Assembly (NCBI GenBank): GCA_034044135.1
Contig: CP139021.1
Location: 2,309,635-2,373,634 of the forward strand
Source: Flammeovirgaceae bacterium SG7u.111
GTDB lineage: Bacteria > Bacteroidota > Bacteroidia > Cytophagales > Flammeovirgaceae
DNA: 64,000 bases
Direction: 5' to 3'
The position numbers were made by a program, and so were the translations under genes. Below, piece by piece: positions 13,308 to 22,905 of this stretch (position 1 is the first letter of the stretch; every line of letters starts with the position of its first letter). A model generated the notes under the pieces. That model worked only from the letters and a program-made list of their open reading frames with translations. It did no database searches and was not told the DNA's origin.

Positions 13308-15773
13308 TTATTGAATTTCCACTTCTATTGCTTTCCCATTTTTTTCTCCCAGATGAATGTATATAGATTTTGTGTTTGCTTGATAGTACCAGCTTTTGCT
13401 TTTGGTAGAAGGGTCATTGAGTTTTTCAAGCTCTTTTCCATTCACCTTCACCATTTTTGGTGTGTTTTCCGCATGTACTTGTAGTTGATATCCCCTTTCA
13501 GCAATTTGGAAGTCACCTTTAGGGGTAGAAATGTCTATTTCTACTTTCCCACTTTTCATTGTATTTGTTATTTCGGTAATAGCAAATTTTCCCTCTCTAT
13601 AGTCCAAACTTCTGCCATCATCATCGTACAGGGAAAATTTACTTGTGATGCCTTCGGTAGGGTAGATGGCTACTTGAATTTCCTTCGCTGGGATTTTGCC
13701 TATAAATTGAGTTGGCTTTTGCATAGGAACAATTGCTCCTCCCTTTACGAAAATAGGAAGTTGGTCGAGTGGGGTAAGTACATTGAGGTATTGTTTTCCC
13801 TCGTATTGTTCACCAGTCCAGTAATCGAACCAAGTTCCTTCGGGCAAGTACACTACCCTGGTTTTTGCGCCTTTTTCGGTCACAGGGCAGATCATTAAAT
13901 TTGCCCCAAACATATACTGATCTCCAATTTCATACACATTTATGTCATCTTGGTACTCCAATACCAGTGCTCGCATAAGAGGCATTCCCGTTTGGTGTGC
14001 TTCATAAGAATGACTGTAGATGTACGGAATAAGGCTGTACCTGAGCAGGTCGAATTTCTTGAAAATAGTCAATGCTTCTTCTCCATAATTCCAAGGCTCT
14101 TTGTAGCCGGGATGGTCCATGCCAAACAAATGTGCCACAGGGCTGAACATTCCAAACTGGCACCATCTGATGTAAAGCTCGGGGTCGGCATCATGTTCAA
14201 AACCACCCATGCAGTGCGCCCAATTGCTTACGCCCGAAACTCCAATATTCAGACCTGCTTTTATTACTGGGGCAAAATATTGCCACTCACTTGGCCAATC
14301 GCCTGCAAAAATATATGGGTAGCGCTGAATGCCGGCATAGCCCTCTCGGGTCATGTTCATTCCTCGCAAACCGTTGTGCTCACTAAATTTTTCGTAAGGA
14401 GCTTTGGCATAAGCTATTGGGAATACGTTGTGAAGTTTTTGAGCTTCAGGGCTTGTAGGCCCAGTTTTGTCACTTTCATTGGCTTTCCTTCCAAAGGCGC
14501 TTCCTTCGTCCGTTTTGAAGAACATGGCCTCAAGCGATGCTACTTTCATAGCACCATTTTCCCACCACCAATCAACTGATTTTTGGTCGAAAAAATTGAC
14601 AAACTCTCCAGGGTTGTCTTCTTCTGGATAGACAAATCCTTTTTCTCTTGCTTGGTCTAGTAAGTTGAGCGTGTTGCCATTGTCAAATCGAGGCCTGATA
14701 TGCACCCCAACCATGTTCAAATCCATGGCATAAAGGCTATCGAACATCGCTTTTGGATGTTCGAAGGTGGGTCTCCACTCAAAAGTCGTAGCTCCTTTGC
14801 CGCCACTTTTCCCGAAAATTCGCCAAGTAGAATCCAAGTGCAATACATCTAGGGGAATGCCCAATGCTCTGAACTTACGCGCAAGAGCCACTACATAATC
14901 GGTAGAGGTCATTTCTTCATGCCCCCATGTTCCACCGCTGTAAGTGCCTACTTGCAAGCCGTAGCCAAACTTGGGCATCATGGGCGATTTTCCTGTAATA
15001 TCTGTATAATGATCGAGGATGTCGCTGAAGCTTGGTCCGTACATAAAATAATAATCCAGCTCGCCATTTTTTGCGCCAAACGAAAAGCTTTCATTGTTGC
15101 TGCTCCCCATGTCCCACTCCGTTTCGTAGGAATTGTGGAGGAAAATCCCATACCCTCTGGTACTCATGAAAAATGGGATGGGGCTGTAGTTTGCGGCAAG
15201 CACATTGTAAGCCCCGATTATGTGAGGTCTACCAATACCTCTCCCAACAGTTAGGTCAACTTTTTTCCCTCTTCTATCAAGGAAATCCATCCTCTCTCCA
15301 AAGCCGAAAAAATGCTCGTCGGGGAAAAGCCGCTTTTGGGCTACTACTTTTGTTCCTTGGGTGTAATGCCCTTTTGGGCTGGTTTGTGTTTTGTCTGTGG
15401 AGAGAATGTTGCCATTATGGTCGGCTATGCTGATAGAAAAAGGTGCTTTTTCTATGCTTATTTTTAGTTTTTCGGTAGAAAAGGCAAAATTATTTTGTTC
15501 TTCTTGAGCCTCAACTTTTACGGGTGGCCAGTCGTATTTGATGACCATCCAAGGCTCGTCAGCTTCAAATTCTTTGCTCCAACTTGTTCGTATGCGTAGT
15601 ATTTCATTAGAGCAAAATTCTAATTGTACCTCTGCGTTTTCGTATGTAAAAGAAAAGGTGTTTCCTTCTTGTTTGAAACTCGATTGATAGTTTCCTATGC
15701 CTATTTGGGCTTGTGATGAAAAACATTGGGTAAGGAGTAGTCCTATAGTGAGTATTGTGAAATTGAGTTTCAT
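13308..15773 (-). CDS. GH31 alpha-glycosidase (alpha-glucosidase/alpha-xylosidase type)
   Basis: 821 residues with a cleavable signal peptide ending SSQAQ. An N-terminal mutarotase-like beta-sandwich contains FGFGERMDF. It is followed by a TIM barrel with the nucleophile Asp422 in FFKTDEGSAF and the acid/base Asp492 in IFAGDWPSEW, and then two C-terminal beta domains. Both catalytic aspartates are present. The nucleophile context KTDEG differs from the WxDMNE of starch-type alpha-glucosidases and fits the alpha-xylosidase/alpha-galactosidase-like branches, so the sugar removed is uncertain. The gene follows the SusD gene after 143 bases that contain a terminator, and precedes the GH106 gene by 35 bases. 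Confidence 0.87.
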   Translation of the reverse strand: MKLNFTILTIGLLLTQCFSSQAQIGIGNYQSSFKQEGNTFSFTYENAEVQLEFCSNEILRIRTSWSKEFEADEPWMVIKYDWPPVKVEAQEEQNNFAFSTEKLKISIEKAPFSISIADHNGNILSTDKTQTSPKGHYTQGTKVVAQKRLFPDEHFFGFGERMDFLDRRGKKVDLTVGRGIGRPHIIGAYNVLAANYSPIPFFMSTRGYGIFLHNSYETEWDMGSSNNESFSFGAKNGELDYYFMYGPSFSDILDHYTDITGKSPMMPKFGYGLQVGTYSGGTWGHEEMTSTDYVVALARKFRALGIPLDVLHLDSTWRIFGKSGGKGATTFEWRPTFEHPKAMFDSLYAMDLNMVGVHIRPRFDNGNTLNLLDQAREKGFVYPEEDNPGEFVNFFDQKSVDWWWENGAMKVASLEAMFFKTDEGSAFGRKANESDKTGPTSPEAQKLHNVFPIAYAKAPYEKFSEHNGLRGMNMTREGYAGIQRYPYIFAGDWPSEWQYFAPVIKAGLNIGVSGVSNWAHCMGGFEHDADPELYIRWCQFGMFSPVAHLFGMDHPGYKEPWNYGEEALTIFKKFDLLRYSLIPYIYSHSYEAHQTGMPLMRALVLEYQDDINVYEIGDQYMFGANLMICPVTEKGAKTRVVYLPEGTWFDYWTGEQYEGKQYLNVLTPLDQLPIFVKGGAIVPMQKPTQFIGKIPAKEIQVAIYPTEGITSKFSLYDDDGRSLDYREGKFAITEITNTMKSGKVEIDISTPKGDFQIAERGYQLQVHAENTPKMVKVNGKELEKLNDPSTKSKSWYYQANTKSIYIHLGEKNGKAIEVEIQ

Positions 15774-15844
15774 TTTATGTTTAAATTTTCGAATTATAAA
15801 AAGCGCAGGGTTGCCCTCTTGTACTTTTATGGATAACTATATAT

Positions 15845-15879
15845 GAAAAAAAAGGGAGAGGATTTATCTCCCCTCCCTT
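15845..15879 (-). terminator. Intrinsic terminator inside the minus-strand PUL, between susD and GH31
   Basis: On the minus strand an 11-bp stem (15869-15879 with 15852-15862, one G-U pair) with a 6-base loop is followed by eight T residues. It should stop or thin transcription from susCD into the two glycosidase genes. Confidence 0.85.
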
Positions 15880-15916
15880 ACAAGCTGTTCAATTAATTTG
15901 AGCGAAAATATTATTC

Positions 15917-17410
15917 TTAATAACCAGCATTTTGTTCGTAAAGCCCAATTTTTACATCTAACTGGCTTTGGTGAATAGCATAGATAATATCGTTTTCATT
16001 GATATTATTAATGACACCTGAAGCGTCGTCAACAGCTTCCCATGCCCTCATTACCTCTAGCACTTTGCCAGTCCTAACAAGGTCATGCCAGCGCAAACCT
16101 TCTCCGGCAAACTCCTTTGCTTTTTCAGCCAGCAACATGTCCAAATCAACATTTGAGACAGCATCTAAGCCTGCCCTTGTTCTTACTTGGTTTACAATCT
16201 GATCAATCTCTCCTTGGCTTCCGCCTGTTTGCAGCAATGCTTCGGCTTTCATCATCAATACATCCGTGTATCTTATTACTGGGAAGTTGATGCCCCAGTT
16301 GAAGCGATCTGCAGGGATTTGTGTCAAGTCTAGGAATTTTGCAAACTGTGGTGCATTCACTACGTTTCCGTTGGCATCTTCGTAGGTCATTAAGAAAGTT
16401 GCATCAAGCCTTACATCATTGTCATCAAAGGATGCCATAAACTGGTTGGAAGGCCTGATGGGCGAATCGCCAGAAACACCACCAGGGAAAGGCATGGCTA
16501 CTTGGCCAAAGGCTTCATCGTACATGGTAGTAGGCAAGATCGTACCTATTCCCCTATCACCAGTTGCACCATCGTTGATGGCTTGTATGTCAAATACAAC
16601 ATCAGGGTTGTTTTCATTAGTATAGCTAAAAATGGAGGTATAATCAGCTACCCAGCTAAATTCTCCTGAATTGATTATTTCATTTAACAAAGTCAGGGCA
16701 TCGTTGTACTTGTTTGCAGCCATTCCTGGGCCATCTATGCCAAAGGTAGGTCCTGACATGGTAAGATAGACTTTTGCCAACATGCCTTTTGCGGCAAATG
16801 AAGTAGCCTTTCCTTTTATACTGTAAGAAGCTGGTAGTTTACTTGCAGCATCGGTCAAGTCAGCCATGATGAGGTCATACACTTCAGATACAGGTGCTCT
16901 CGGTATTTCCAATGCTTCAGACGGGGCGATGGCGTGGTCAAAAACTGGCACTTTACCAAACCAACGTACCAAATCGAAGTAGAAGAAGGCTCTTAAAAAC
17001 TTTGCTTCGCCTATCATTCTATTTCTGGTGGTGGCATCTGGTACGAGTGACTCGTTTATCTGGTCAAGTACGGCATTAGCTCGCAATATACCGTTGTAAT
17101 TAGCATCCCAAGCTTCTGCCATGAGACCATTTGTAGCCAAGGTTCTCTCAAAATTATTTACTGGATTCCAAGCCCTTACCCCGGTTCCTGGAGAATAAAT
17201 AAGGTCGGAACGAACATCTGAAAGATAAAACTGCCTTACCTCGTAGCCTCTTAATCGGTTATAAGTGGCAGTTACCGCTTGCTCGAAGTCATCGGTATTT
17301 CTATAAAAATTTGCTGCTGTGTTCTCTGAAATAGGAGCTTGGTTTAGCTGGTTTTCACAGGCGCACAATCCTATCAATAGTGATATATATATGAATATTT
17401 TATTTTTCAT
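15917..17410 (-). CDS. SusD/RagB-family surface glycan-binding lipoprotein
   Basis: 497 residues, the common SusD length. Lipobox LCAC with Cys18. The start of the mature protein (NQLNQAPISENTAANFYRNT) and the FLRAFFYFDLVRWFGKVPVF segment are classic for the family, as is the late YTDVLMMKAEALLQTGG helix. It should be the lid of the adjacent SusC, whose gene ends 20 bases upstream. This SusD is unlike the one at 2455 in length and sequence, so the two PUL blocks probably bind different glycans or different parts of one glycan. No SusE/F-like third gene follows; a terminator does. Confidence 0.95.
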   Translation of the reverse strand: MKNKIFIYISLLIGLCACENQLNQAPISENTAANFYRNTDDFEQAVTATYNRLRGYEVRQFYLSDVRSDLIYSPGTGVRAWNPVNNFERTLATNGLMAEAWDANYNGILRANAVLDQINESLVPDATTRNRMIGEAKFLRAFFYFDLVRWFGKVPVFDHAIAPSEALEIPRAPVSEVYDLIMADLTDAASKLPASYSIKGKATSFAAKGMLAKVYLTMSGPTFGIDGPGMAANKYNDALTLLNEIINSGEFSWVADYTSIFSYTNENNPDVVFDIQAINDGATGDRGIGTILPTTMYDEAFGQVAMPFPGGVSGDSPIRPSNQFMASFDDNDVRLDATFLMTYEDANGNVVNAPQFAKFLDLTQIPADRFNWGINFPVIRYTDVLMMKAEALLQTGGSQGEIDQIVNQVRTRAGLDAVSNVDLDMLLAEKAKEFAGEGLRWHDLVRTGKVLEVMRAWEAVDDASGVINNINENDIIYAIHQSQLDVKIGLYEQNAGY

Positions 17411-17430
17411 TTTCTTTCTTGGGTTTTAGA

Positions 17431-20400
17431 TTAAAACTTAAGGTTTACACCAAAAATCATTGATTTAGAAAGCGGGAATGCTCCGTAATCGTCTCCATTG
17501 TTGTTAACAGCTTCTGGATTGAAACCTCCTGAGTATTTATCGCCCCCAAACCAGTTTTCTGCAGTAACATACACTCTTGCGCCTGTCACTACTTTCGAGG
17601 TAAACAATGAGCCTAAATCGTATCCCAATGTAATGTTTCTGATCCTCCAATAGTCGTTATCATACAACCAGTCGGTGTTTTTAATTCTACCAAAGCGAGA
17701 TGGGGATTTCCTTACCTTGCCCTCTATGTCTGCTTCGGTAATAGAACCATCTTCTGTCCATTTTACCCTATCGCGAATGTAGCCTAAGTGGTTGTCTCCA
17801 CCTCCTTGACCCGTCCTGTTCATTGCTCTGCCGAACGTAGAGTAAATCACACCGCCGGTCTGACCTTGGATCAAGATAGAAAGGTCAAAGCCTTTGTAGC
17901 CAAAGTTGTTGGTGATGCCCCATACATAATCGGGGTTAGGATGGCCAGAATATGTGCGATCGTCTGCATCAATTTTTCCGTCCCCATTGTTGTCAAGGTA
18001 TTTTGGGTCACCAGCTTCTTGGTTGCCATACAATGGGTAGCCGTTAGCGATATCTTCTGAAGTAAGGATGCCGATATCTTGTACCACATAAATGGTGTAC
18101 ATAGGTCTGCCCACTTCCAAGATATTATGTTGGATATCATATGCTCCGCCTAAAATTGGAGTGTTATTAGGACCTAGTTGCTTTACTTCGTTGGTATTAT
18201 GGCTCAAATTAAGGTTTGTGCTCCATGTAAAAGAGCCAACCAAGTTGCGTGTAGAAAGTTCTACTTCCCATCCTTTGTTCAATACCTCTCCTATGTTAGT
18301 AAGTGCTCTATTGAAACCACTTGATGTTGGAACAGGTATGTTTAACAATAGGTTGGTGTTGTTTTTTGTGTAGTAATCAAAAGATGCAAAGATCCTGTTT
18401 TCCAGTAAGCCTAGGTCGAAACCTATGTCAATCGTCTCAGACTCTTCCCAGCTAAGGTTAGGGTTGGCAAAGTTTACAGGAGTAGTGCCATTTGCCAACG
18501 TGCCTCCGTAGCTGTAGTTAGCTGCGCCAATTCTGGCAATTTGGTCGTAGTCGCCTACGCCGTTGTTACCTGCTATACCCCAGCTGCCTCTCAGTTTCAA
18601 GTCAGATATAAAATCTACATTTTCGAAGAAGGCTTCTTCCGAAATTCTCCACCCTACCGAAGCCGATGGGAACACACCCCATTTGGTGTTTTCGCCAAAT
18701 TTAGAAGAACCGTCTCTCCTAAGACTTGCTTGGAACAAGTAACGGCTATCGTACCCATATTGAACTCTTCCAAAGTAGGAAATTAATACGTTTTGGCTTT
18801 CGCCAGTGCTACCACTATAACTGGTAGCTGCATTTAGCGTGTTTATTTCATCCGAGCCAAAACCTGTTCCTCTTAAATCGAAGTTTTCGAATTTGTAAGT
18901 GCTATACGAATATCCCGCTAATGCCGAAATATTATGCTTATCGATGGTTTTGCTGTAGCTAAGCGTACTTTCCGTTACTAAGTTTTGGCGAGTATAACCT
19001 CTATACCTGCCACTGGCTGTTCTGTTTCTGGTGACGAAAGCAGGTGTCCAGTCTTTGCGGGTATTGCTATGGATATCATAGTTGATACTTTGCTTAAACC
19101 TTAAACCTTTGATGATTTCATATTCACCAAAAAGGGTACTGATGTTTCTGAGTGTCTTAGATTGTCCAATTCTTTCTTGAGCTACTTTTACTGGGCTAGA
19201 CCTTGAAGTACCCCAAGCGTACCGAGGATTATCTCCTATGTTAGTACCATAAATACCCGCGGAAGATTCTACAACAGGAGAAGAGCCTACCACAATATGC
19301 GTAATGGCATCTTTTCCCTCTACTCCCGGATCATCCGCTATGCTGTAAGAAGGGGATAAGTTTAGGCCAAACCTTAGTTTTTTGTTTGGTGTAAGCTCAA
19401 TATTAGCCCTTGCACTGTACCTTTTGTATCCAACGCCAATAGCTATACCATCTTGGTCGAGATAGTCCGCAGAGATATAATATTTCACAACTTCAGTACC
19501 GCCATTTGCAGATAACTGATAGCTCTGCATTTGTCCTTTTCTGAAAAACTCGTCTTGGTAATCAATATAGTCCAAGCCTTCGTGGTTAGGGTCGAGCCAC
19601 CTATCGTCGTACATATATTTGGTATTTATATCTACTGGTTGCCCCGTTATTTGTTCTAAAAGGGCTCTTCTTTGCTCGGTAGTTTGGCTCGAAGTAGCTC
19701 CGCTTCCTCCATGATCGTTCACCCAAGCATAATTAATATGCTCAAATTGCCTATCTACCCATTCTTCAGAACTCAAAATATCCAGTTTTTTTACTGTTTC
19801 GCTCCAGCCTGTGTAGGTGTTAAAGCTGATTTGTGGCTTGCCAGATTTACCCTTTTTGGTGGTGATCAATACAACACCGTTTGAACCCCTTGAACCATAG
19901 ATAGAAGCGGAAGCTGCATCTTTCAATACTTGGATAGATTCAATATCATTTGGATTTAAGTTGTTCAGCGGGTTGCCATTTCCGAAACCACCGCTGCTGC
20001 TCTGGGGAGAAACTTCCAATGGGAAACCGTCTACAACATAAAGAGGTTCGTTGTTGGCTGAAATAGAACCCGTTCCTCTTACTTGGATACTAAAGCCTGC
20101 TCCGGGCAAACCACTGGTTTGTTTTACTCGTACACCGGCTAGCTGGCCCACCAACACTTGATCCACTTTATTGAGCGGACGTTCTGTTACATTTTCAGCG
20201 TCCATAGTGGCTATAGCTCCCGTAATATCCGCTTTTTTCTGCGTTCCATACCCAATCACCACTACCTCTTCCAGTTGTTCCAAGTCTACTGTCAATGAAA
20301 TGTCTATTACTGTTTGGTTGGTGACGACCACTTCTTGGTTTTTGAATCCTATGTAGCTGAATTGCAACGTTTGCCCTTCTTTCGCATTCAATTTGTATTT

Positions 20401-20922
20401 GCCATCTATATCGGTAACCGTGCCCATGCTCGTGCCTTTTATCAAGACACTTACGCCTGGTAAAGGCTCATTATCTTCCGAGGAGGTAATGGTACCCGTG
20501 ATCAATTGTTGAAGGACAGACTCTGTTTTTATAACTTCCTTAATTGCCGGGGTAAAAGCTTTTTGTTTCCTGACATGGATGTTTCCATCTATTCGGGTAA
20601 ATTGTAGGCCAGTGTCTTTGGCAATAGCTCTTAGTACATTGCCTAACGATTCCCTCTTAGCAGAAGTAGATACTCGTTTATCACTTTTTACTATTAAGTC
20701 ATCATAATTGAATTTAAAATCGGTGTTAGCCTCAATTGCTTTAAATGCCTCAATAACTGATACATTTTGGAGGTCAATACTGATATAAACATCTTCTATA
20801 CTCACTTTCTGAGCGACGCCATCTTTCGCAAGCATCATGCTAGACAGAAAGCATTGGATGATTAAGCCAAAAAAAGTAAGCTTTGACATAAGTAAAATTT
20901 GTCTTAGTATTTTCAATTTCAT
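17431..20922 (-). CDS. SusC-family TonB-dependent transporter with N-terminal STN signalling domain
   Basis: 1163 residues. Signal peptide, then an STN (secretin/TonB N-terminal) domain at about 48-118, a carboxypeptidase-like regulatory domain at about 142-215, a LEEVVVIGYG SusC signature at about 217-226, plug to about 345, and the barrel to a terminal FGVNLKF. The STN domain is the part that contacts a FecR-type anti-sigma factor in the inner membrane, and fecR with an ECF sigma gene lies directly upstream. This makes the protein both a glycan importer and the sensor for its own PUL. The start follows a hydrophobic segment near residues 11-32; an internal Met13 is an alternative. Confidence 0.96.
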   Translation of the reverse strand: MKLKILRQILLMSKLTFFGLIIQCFLSSMMLAKDGVAQKVSIEDVYISIDLQNVSVIEAFKAIEANTDFKFNYDDLIVKSDKRVSTSAKRESLGNVLRAIAKDTGLQFTRIDGNIHVRKQKAFTPAIKEVIKTESVLQQLITGTITSSEDNEPLPGVSVLIKGTSMGTVTDIDGKYKLNAKEGQTLQFSYIGFKNQEVVVTNQTVIDISLTVDLEQLEEVVVIGYGTQKKADITGAIATMDAENVTERPLNKVDQVLVGQLAGVRVKQTSGLPGAGFSIQVRGTGSISANNEPLYVVDGFPLEVSPQSSSGGFGNGNPLNNLNPNDIESIQVLKDAASASIYGSRGSNGVVLITTKKGKSGKPQISFNTYTGWSETVKKLDILSSEEWVDRQFEHINYAWVNDHGGSGATSSQTTEQRRALLEQITGQPVDINTKYMYDDRWLDPNHEGLDYIDYQDEFFRKGQMQSYQLSANGGTEVVKYYISADYLDQDGIAIGVGYKRYSARANIELTPNKKLRFGLNLSPSYSIADDPGVEGKDAITHIVVGSSPVVESSAGIYGTNIGDNPRYAWGTSRSSPVKVAQERIGQSKTLRNISTLFGEYEIIKGLRFKQSINYDIHSNTRKDWTPAFVTRNRTASGRYRGYTRQNLVTESTLSYSKTIDKHNISALAGYSYSTYKFENFDLRGTGFGSDEINTLNAATSYSGSTGESQNVLISYFGRVQYGYDSRYLFQASLRRDGSSKFGENTKWGVFPSASVGWRISEEAFFENVDFISDLKLRGSWGIAGNNGVGDYDQIARIGAANYSYGGTLANGTTPVNFANPNLSWEESETIDIGFDLGLLENRIFASFDYYTKNNTNLLLNIPVPTSSGFNRALTNIGEVLNKGWEVELSTRNLVGSFTWSTNLNLSHNTNEVKQLGPNNTPILGGAYDIQHNILEVGRPMYTIYVVQDIGILTSEDIANGYPLYGNQEAGDPKYLDNNGDGKIDADDRTYSGHPNPDYVWGITNNFGYKGFDLSILIQGQTGGVIYSTFGRAMNRTGQGGGDNHLGYIRDRVKWTEDGSITEADIEGKVRKSPSRFGRIKNTDWLYDNDYWRIRNITLGYDLGSLFTSKVVTGARVYVTAENWFGGDKYSGGFNPEAVNNNGDDYGAFPLSKSMIFGVNLKF

Positions 20923-21023
20923 ATTTTTAACTGTTTTTGGTACAAAAAATACTGAAAATCAATGCCTTTAAAAACTGGTGATAGAGCGTCCAAACAATAT
21001 TTCCACGTTTTTGAAGGCTTTTT

Positions 21024-21047
21024 TATGGCATAGGTTTTTATGCCATA
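21024..21047. repeat. Perfect 9-bp inverted repeat between fecR and susC
   Basis: TATGGCATA (21024-21032) and TATGCCATA (21039-21047) surround a 6-base spacer. It lies in the 179-base gap upstream of the STN-SusC start. There is no T-tract on either side in the right position, so an operator or a processing/attenuation hairpin is more likely than a terminator. Confidence 0.6.
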
Positions 21048-21101
21048 TTCGCCGAATAAACCCTAACTTGTATTGCATATTATCATTGCTAAAAAGGTTG
21101 G

Positions 21102-22112
21102 TTAATAAATAGTTATAAAATTATCTTCCATAGTATATTTAATTCCTGTGGCTAGTGAAATCCCATCCAATACCCTTTCTAGGCTTTTGTTTTTGAATGA
21201 GCCGTTGTAGCTTATTTTTACCTTGCGCTTCACCTCAAAGGTGACCCCGTACCATCTGGCAAGGGTTTCTGTTATTTCTTCTAAGTCAGCTTTCTTAAAA
21301 AAGAGGGTACCATCTTTCCAAGCTATCGTATTGGCATCAAATAACCCTTTTTCTATTTCAGCCTCTTTTTTGTGGTAAATAGCATTTTCTCCTGGTACTA
21401 AAAAGACCTTGTTTTTAGTTGTTTTCTTTTTGTTATTAGAAGAGTTTACAACGACTTTTCCACTTGTGAGTGCAACTTCAATGGCTTGTGATTGTGGAAA
21501 AGCCTTTATGTTAAATGAAGTGCCCAAGGCGGTTGTACTTATATTGCCAGTTACTACTCTGAACGGACGGGTGGTATCTCTGGCTACATCGAAATATGCT
21601 TCGCCGGTTAGGTAAACTACTCGTTCGTCATCTGAGAATTGAGTGGGGTACCTTAAGGTGCTTTCTGCGTTGAGCCAGATCTTGGTTTTGTCGGGTAGGG
21701 TTAAAATTGATTTCCTTCCTGCCGTATTCTGCTTTTCTTTAAAGACAGTAGCCGATTGTTGCATCTCTTCCGTAGATTGATTTTTCTGGTAGAGATTGAT
21801 TCCAGCCCAAACTAATAGAGCTAGGCTGGCGGCAACCATGTATTTCCATACAGGGTAATTTGTTTTTTTGTAAGAAACTTGAAATGGAGATGCACCCTTT
21901 TTAATGGAGGCTTTTATTTTACGAAAAGTGGTTTCGCTATTTATGGGAGGAATGGTAGATGTGCTGGGTTCGGTATCCCAGTTCTTGTCCATTATTTTTT
22001 CTACAGCGTCTTTATTAGCTGGATCTTTCATCCATTTAATAATGGCAATACTTTCCTTTTCAGTAGCCTGATTATTCAAATATTTCCATATTTGATACTC
22101 TTCCGTTTTCAT
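21102..22112 (-). CDS. FecR-family anti-sigma factor
   Basis: 336 residues. A short cytoplasmic sigma-binding region (about 1-80) is followed by one membrane helix at about 89-107, then the periplasmic FecR domain with the family features WLNAESTLRYPTQF and YLTGEAYFDVARD. The C-terminal domain (about 255-336) ends with GISLATGIKYTMEDNFITIY, the part that meets the STN domain of the transducer. It holds the ECF sigma factor until the SusC sensor signals that glycan is present. Gene order sigma, fecR, STN-susC, susD on one strand gives this role directly. Confidence 0.95.
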   Translation of the reverse strand: MKTEEYQIWKYLNNQATEKESIAIIKWMKDPANKDAVEKIMDKNWDTEPSTSTIPPINSETTFRKIKASIKKGASPFQVSYKKTNYPVWKYMVAASLALLVWAGINLYQKNQSTEEMQQSATVFKEKQNTAGRKSILTLPDKTKIWLNAESTLRYPTQFSDDERVVYLTGEAYFDVARDTTRPFRVVTGNISTTALGTSFNIKAFPQSQAIEVALTSGKVVVNSSNNKKKTTKNKVFLVPGENAIYHKKEAEIEKGLFDANTIAWKDGTLFFKKADLEEITETLARWYGVTFEVKRKVKISYNGSFKNKSLERVLDGISLATGIKYTMEDNFITIY

Positions 22113-22242
22113 ATTTTTAAATATTCTTCACGCTCACTTGCAGGTGATTGTGATCTAGTTGTTAATCATGTGGGTTCGAAGCCCCATCTAATACATATAC
22201 AATCGAGGAGGGAAGAGGTACGACTCTGCTTTCGTCTTTTTT

Positions 22243-22836
22243 TTAAAAAATCATCAGAAAGATCAAAATGAAGCTGTGGGGCACATGGGTGTGAGTAGTT
22301 AAATATTGGCGGATATCGTTCAAAGCTTTTGTCATCTGGTCTTTGACAGTTCGGATGGAAATGCCTAGGCTGTCGGCAATTTCTTGGTGGCTTAACCCTT
22401 CGGTTCTGCTCAAATTGAAAATCTCTCTTTTTCTAGGGGAAAGCTTTTCTATAGCTTCTTGGGTGAGCTGTTTTAGTTCATTGTATTCAATTTGTTCTTC
22501 CGTATTGAAGCAAATATGGGTTTCGTGAGCTTGGATATAATTCAGGTAAAGTTGGTGGTAATCCTTCTTCTTAAATTGGTTGTAGATCAGGTTTCTGGCA
22601 ATTGTTCTTACAAATCCCTCGAAGGAGAGGTCTTCGTTCAACTTATGCTTGTTATTCCAAACCTGAACAAAAACATCATGCACTATTTCTTCAGCGTCCT
22701 CTTTTACCTTCAAATAATTGAAGGCAAAATAGAATACTTTCTGGTAATGTTTGACAAATAGTTGTTTAAACGCAACCTCATTACCAGCCTTTAGTTGTAA
22801 GACGAGTACTTTTTCTTTTTCCATATTTACGCTCAA
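22243..22836 (-). CDS. ECF (RpoE-type) RNA polymerase sigma factor
   Basis: 197 residues with region 2 at about 26-92 (EEIVHDVFVQVWNNK) and region 4 at about 130-185 (LSPRKREIFNLSRTEGLSHQEIADSLGIS). This size and layout fit Bacteroidetes ECF sigma factors paired with FecR. It should recruit RNA polymerase to the susC promoter of this PUL when released by the FecR protein encoded 130 bases downstream. ATG at 22836 is used; an in-frame ATG at 22824 is possible. The final residues (HVPHSFILIFLMIF) form an unusual hydrophobic tail beyond region 4. A long inverted repeat lies just upstream of the start. Confidence 0.95.
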   Translation of the reverse strand: MSVNMEKEKVLVLQLKAGNEVAFKQLFVKHYQKVFYFAFNYLKVKEDAEEIVHDVFVQVWNNKHKLNEDLSFEGFVRTIARNLIYNQFKKKDYHQLYLNYIQAHETHICFNTEEQIEYNELKQLTQEAIEKLSPRKREIFNLSRTEGLSHQEIADSLGISIRTVKDQMTKALNDIRQYLTTHTHVPHSFILIFLMIF

Positions 22837-22848
22837 GCAAATAGATTG

Positions 22849-22905
22849 AGAGTATGTCTGAATTTTCAGAATTCAAGTGAAACAGATAAAATTCAAACAT
22901 ACTCT
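22849..22905 (-). promoter_or_regulatory. 18-bp inverted repeat overlapping a candidate promoter of the ECF sigma gene
   Basis: Arms 22849-22866 and 22888-22905 match at 17 of 18 positions around a 21-base loop, starting 12 bases upstream of the sigma start codon. The right arm carries TATGTTTG on the minus strand (22901-22894), matching the Bacteroidetes -7 consensus TAnnTTTG, but no good -33 box is seen at the expected distance. The repeat could be an operator or a leader hairpin. Confidence 0.55.

Noticed and set aside
13950-14579. Long open frame antisense to the GH31 gene
   Set aside because: It is the shadow of a well-supported GH31 frame; no domain and odd composition. Similar antisense frames lie under the GH29 gene (32331-33005) and the second sulfatase (38360-39007).
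22150-22195. tRNA-like piece with an anticodon-loop-like TTGTTAA and GGGTTCGAAGCCCC resembling a T-arm
   Set aside because: The anticodon stem hardly pairs, the variable loop is missing, and no acceptor stem or D-arm is present. At most a remote coincidence.
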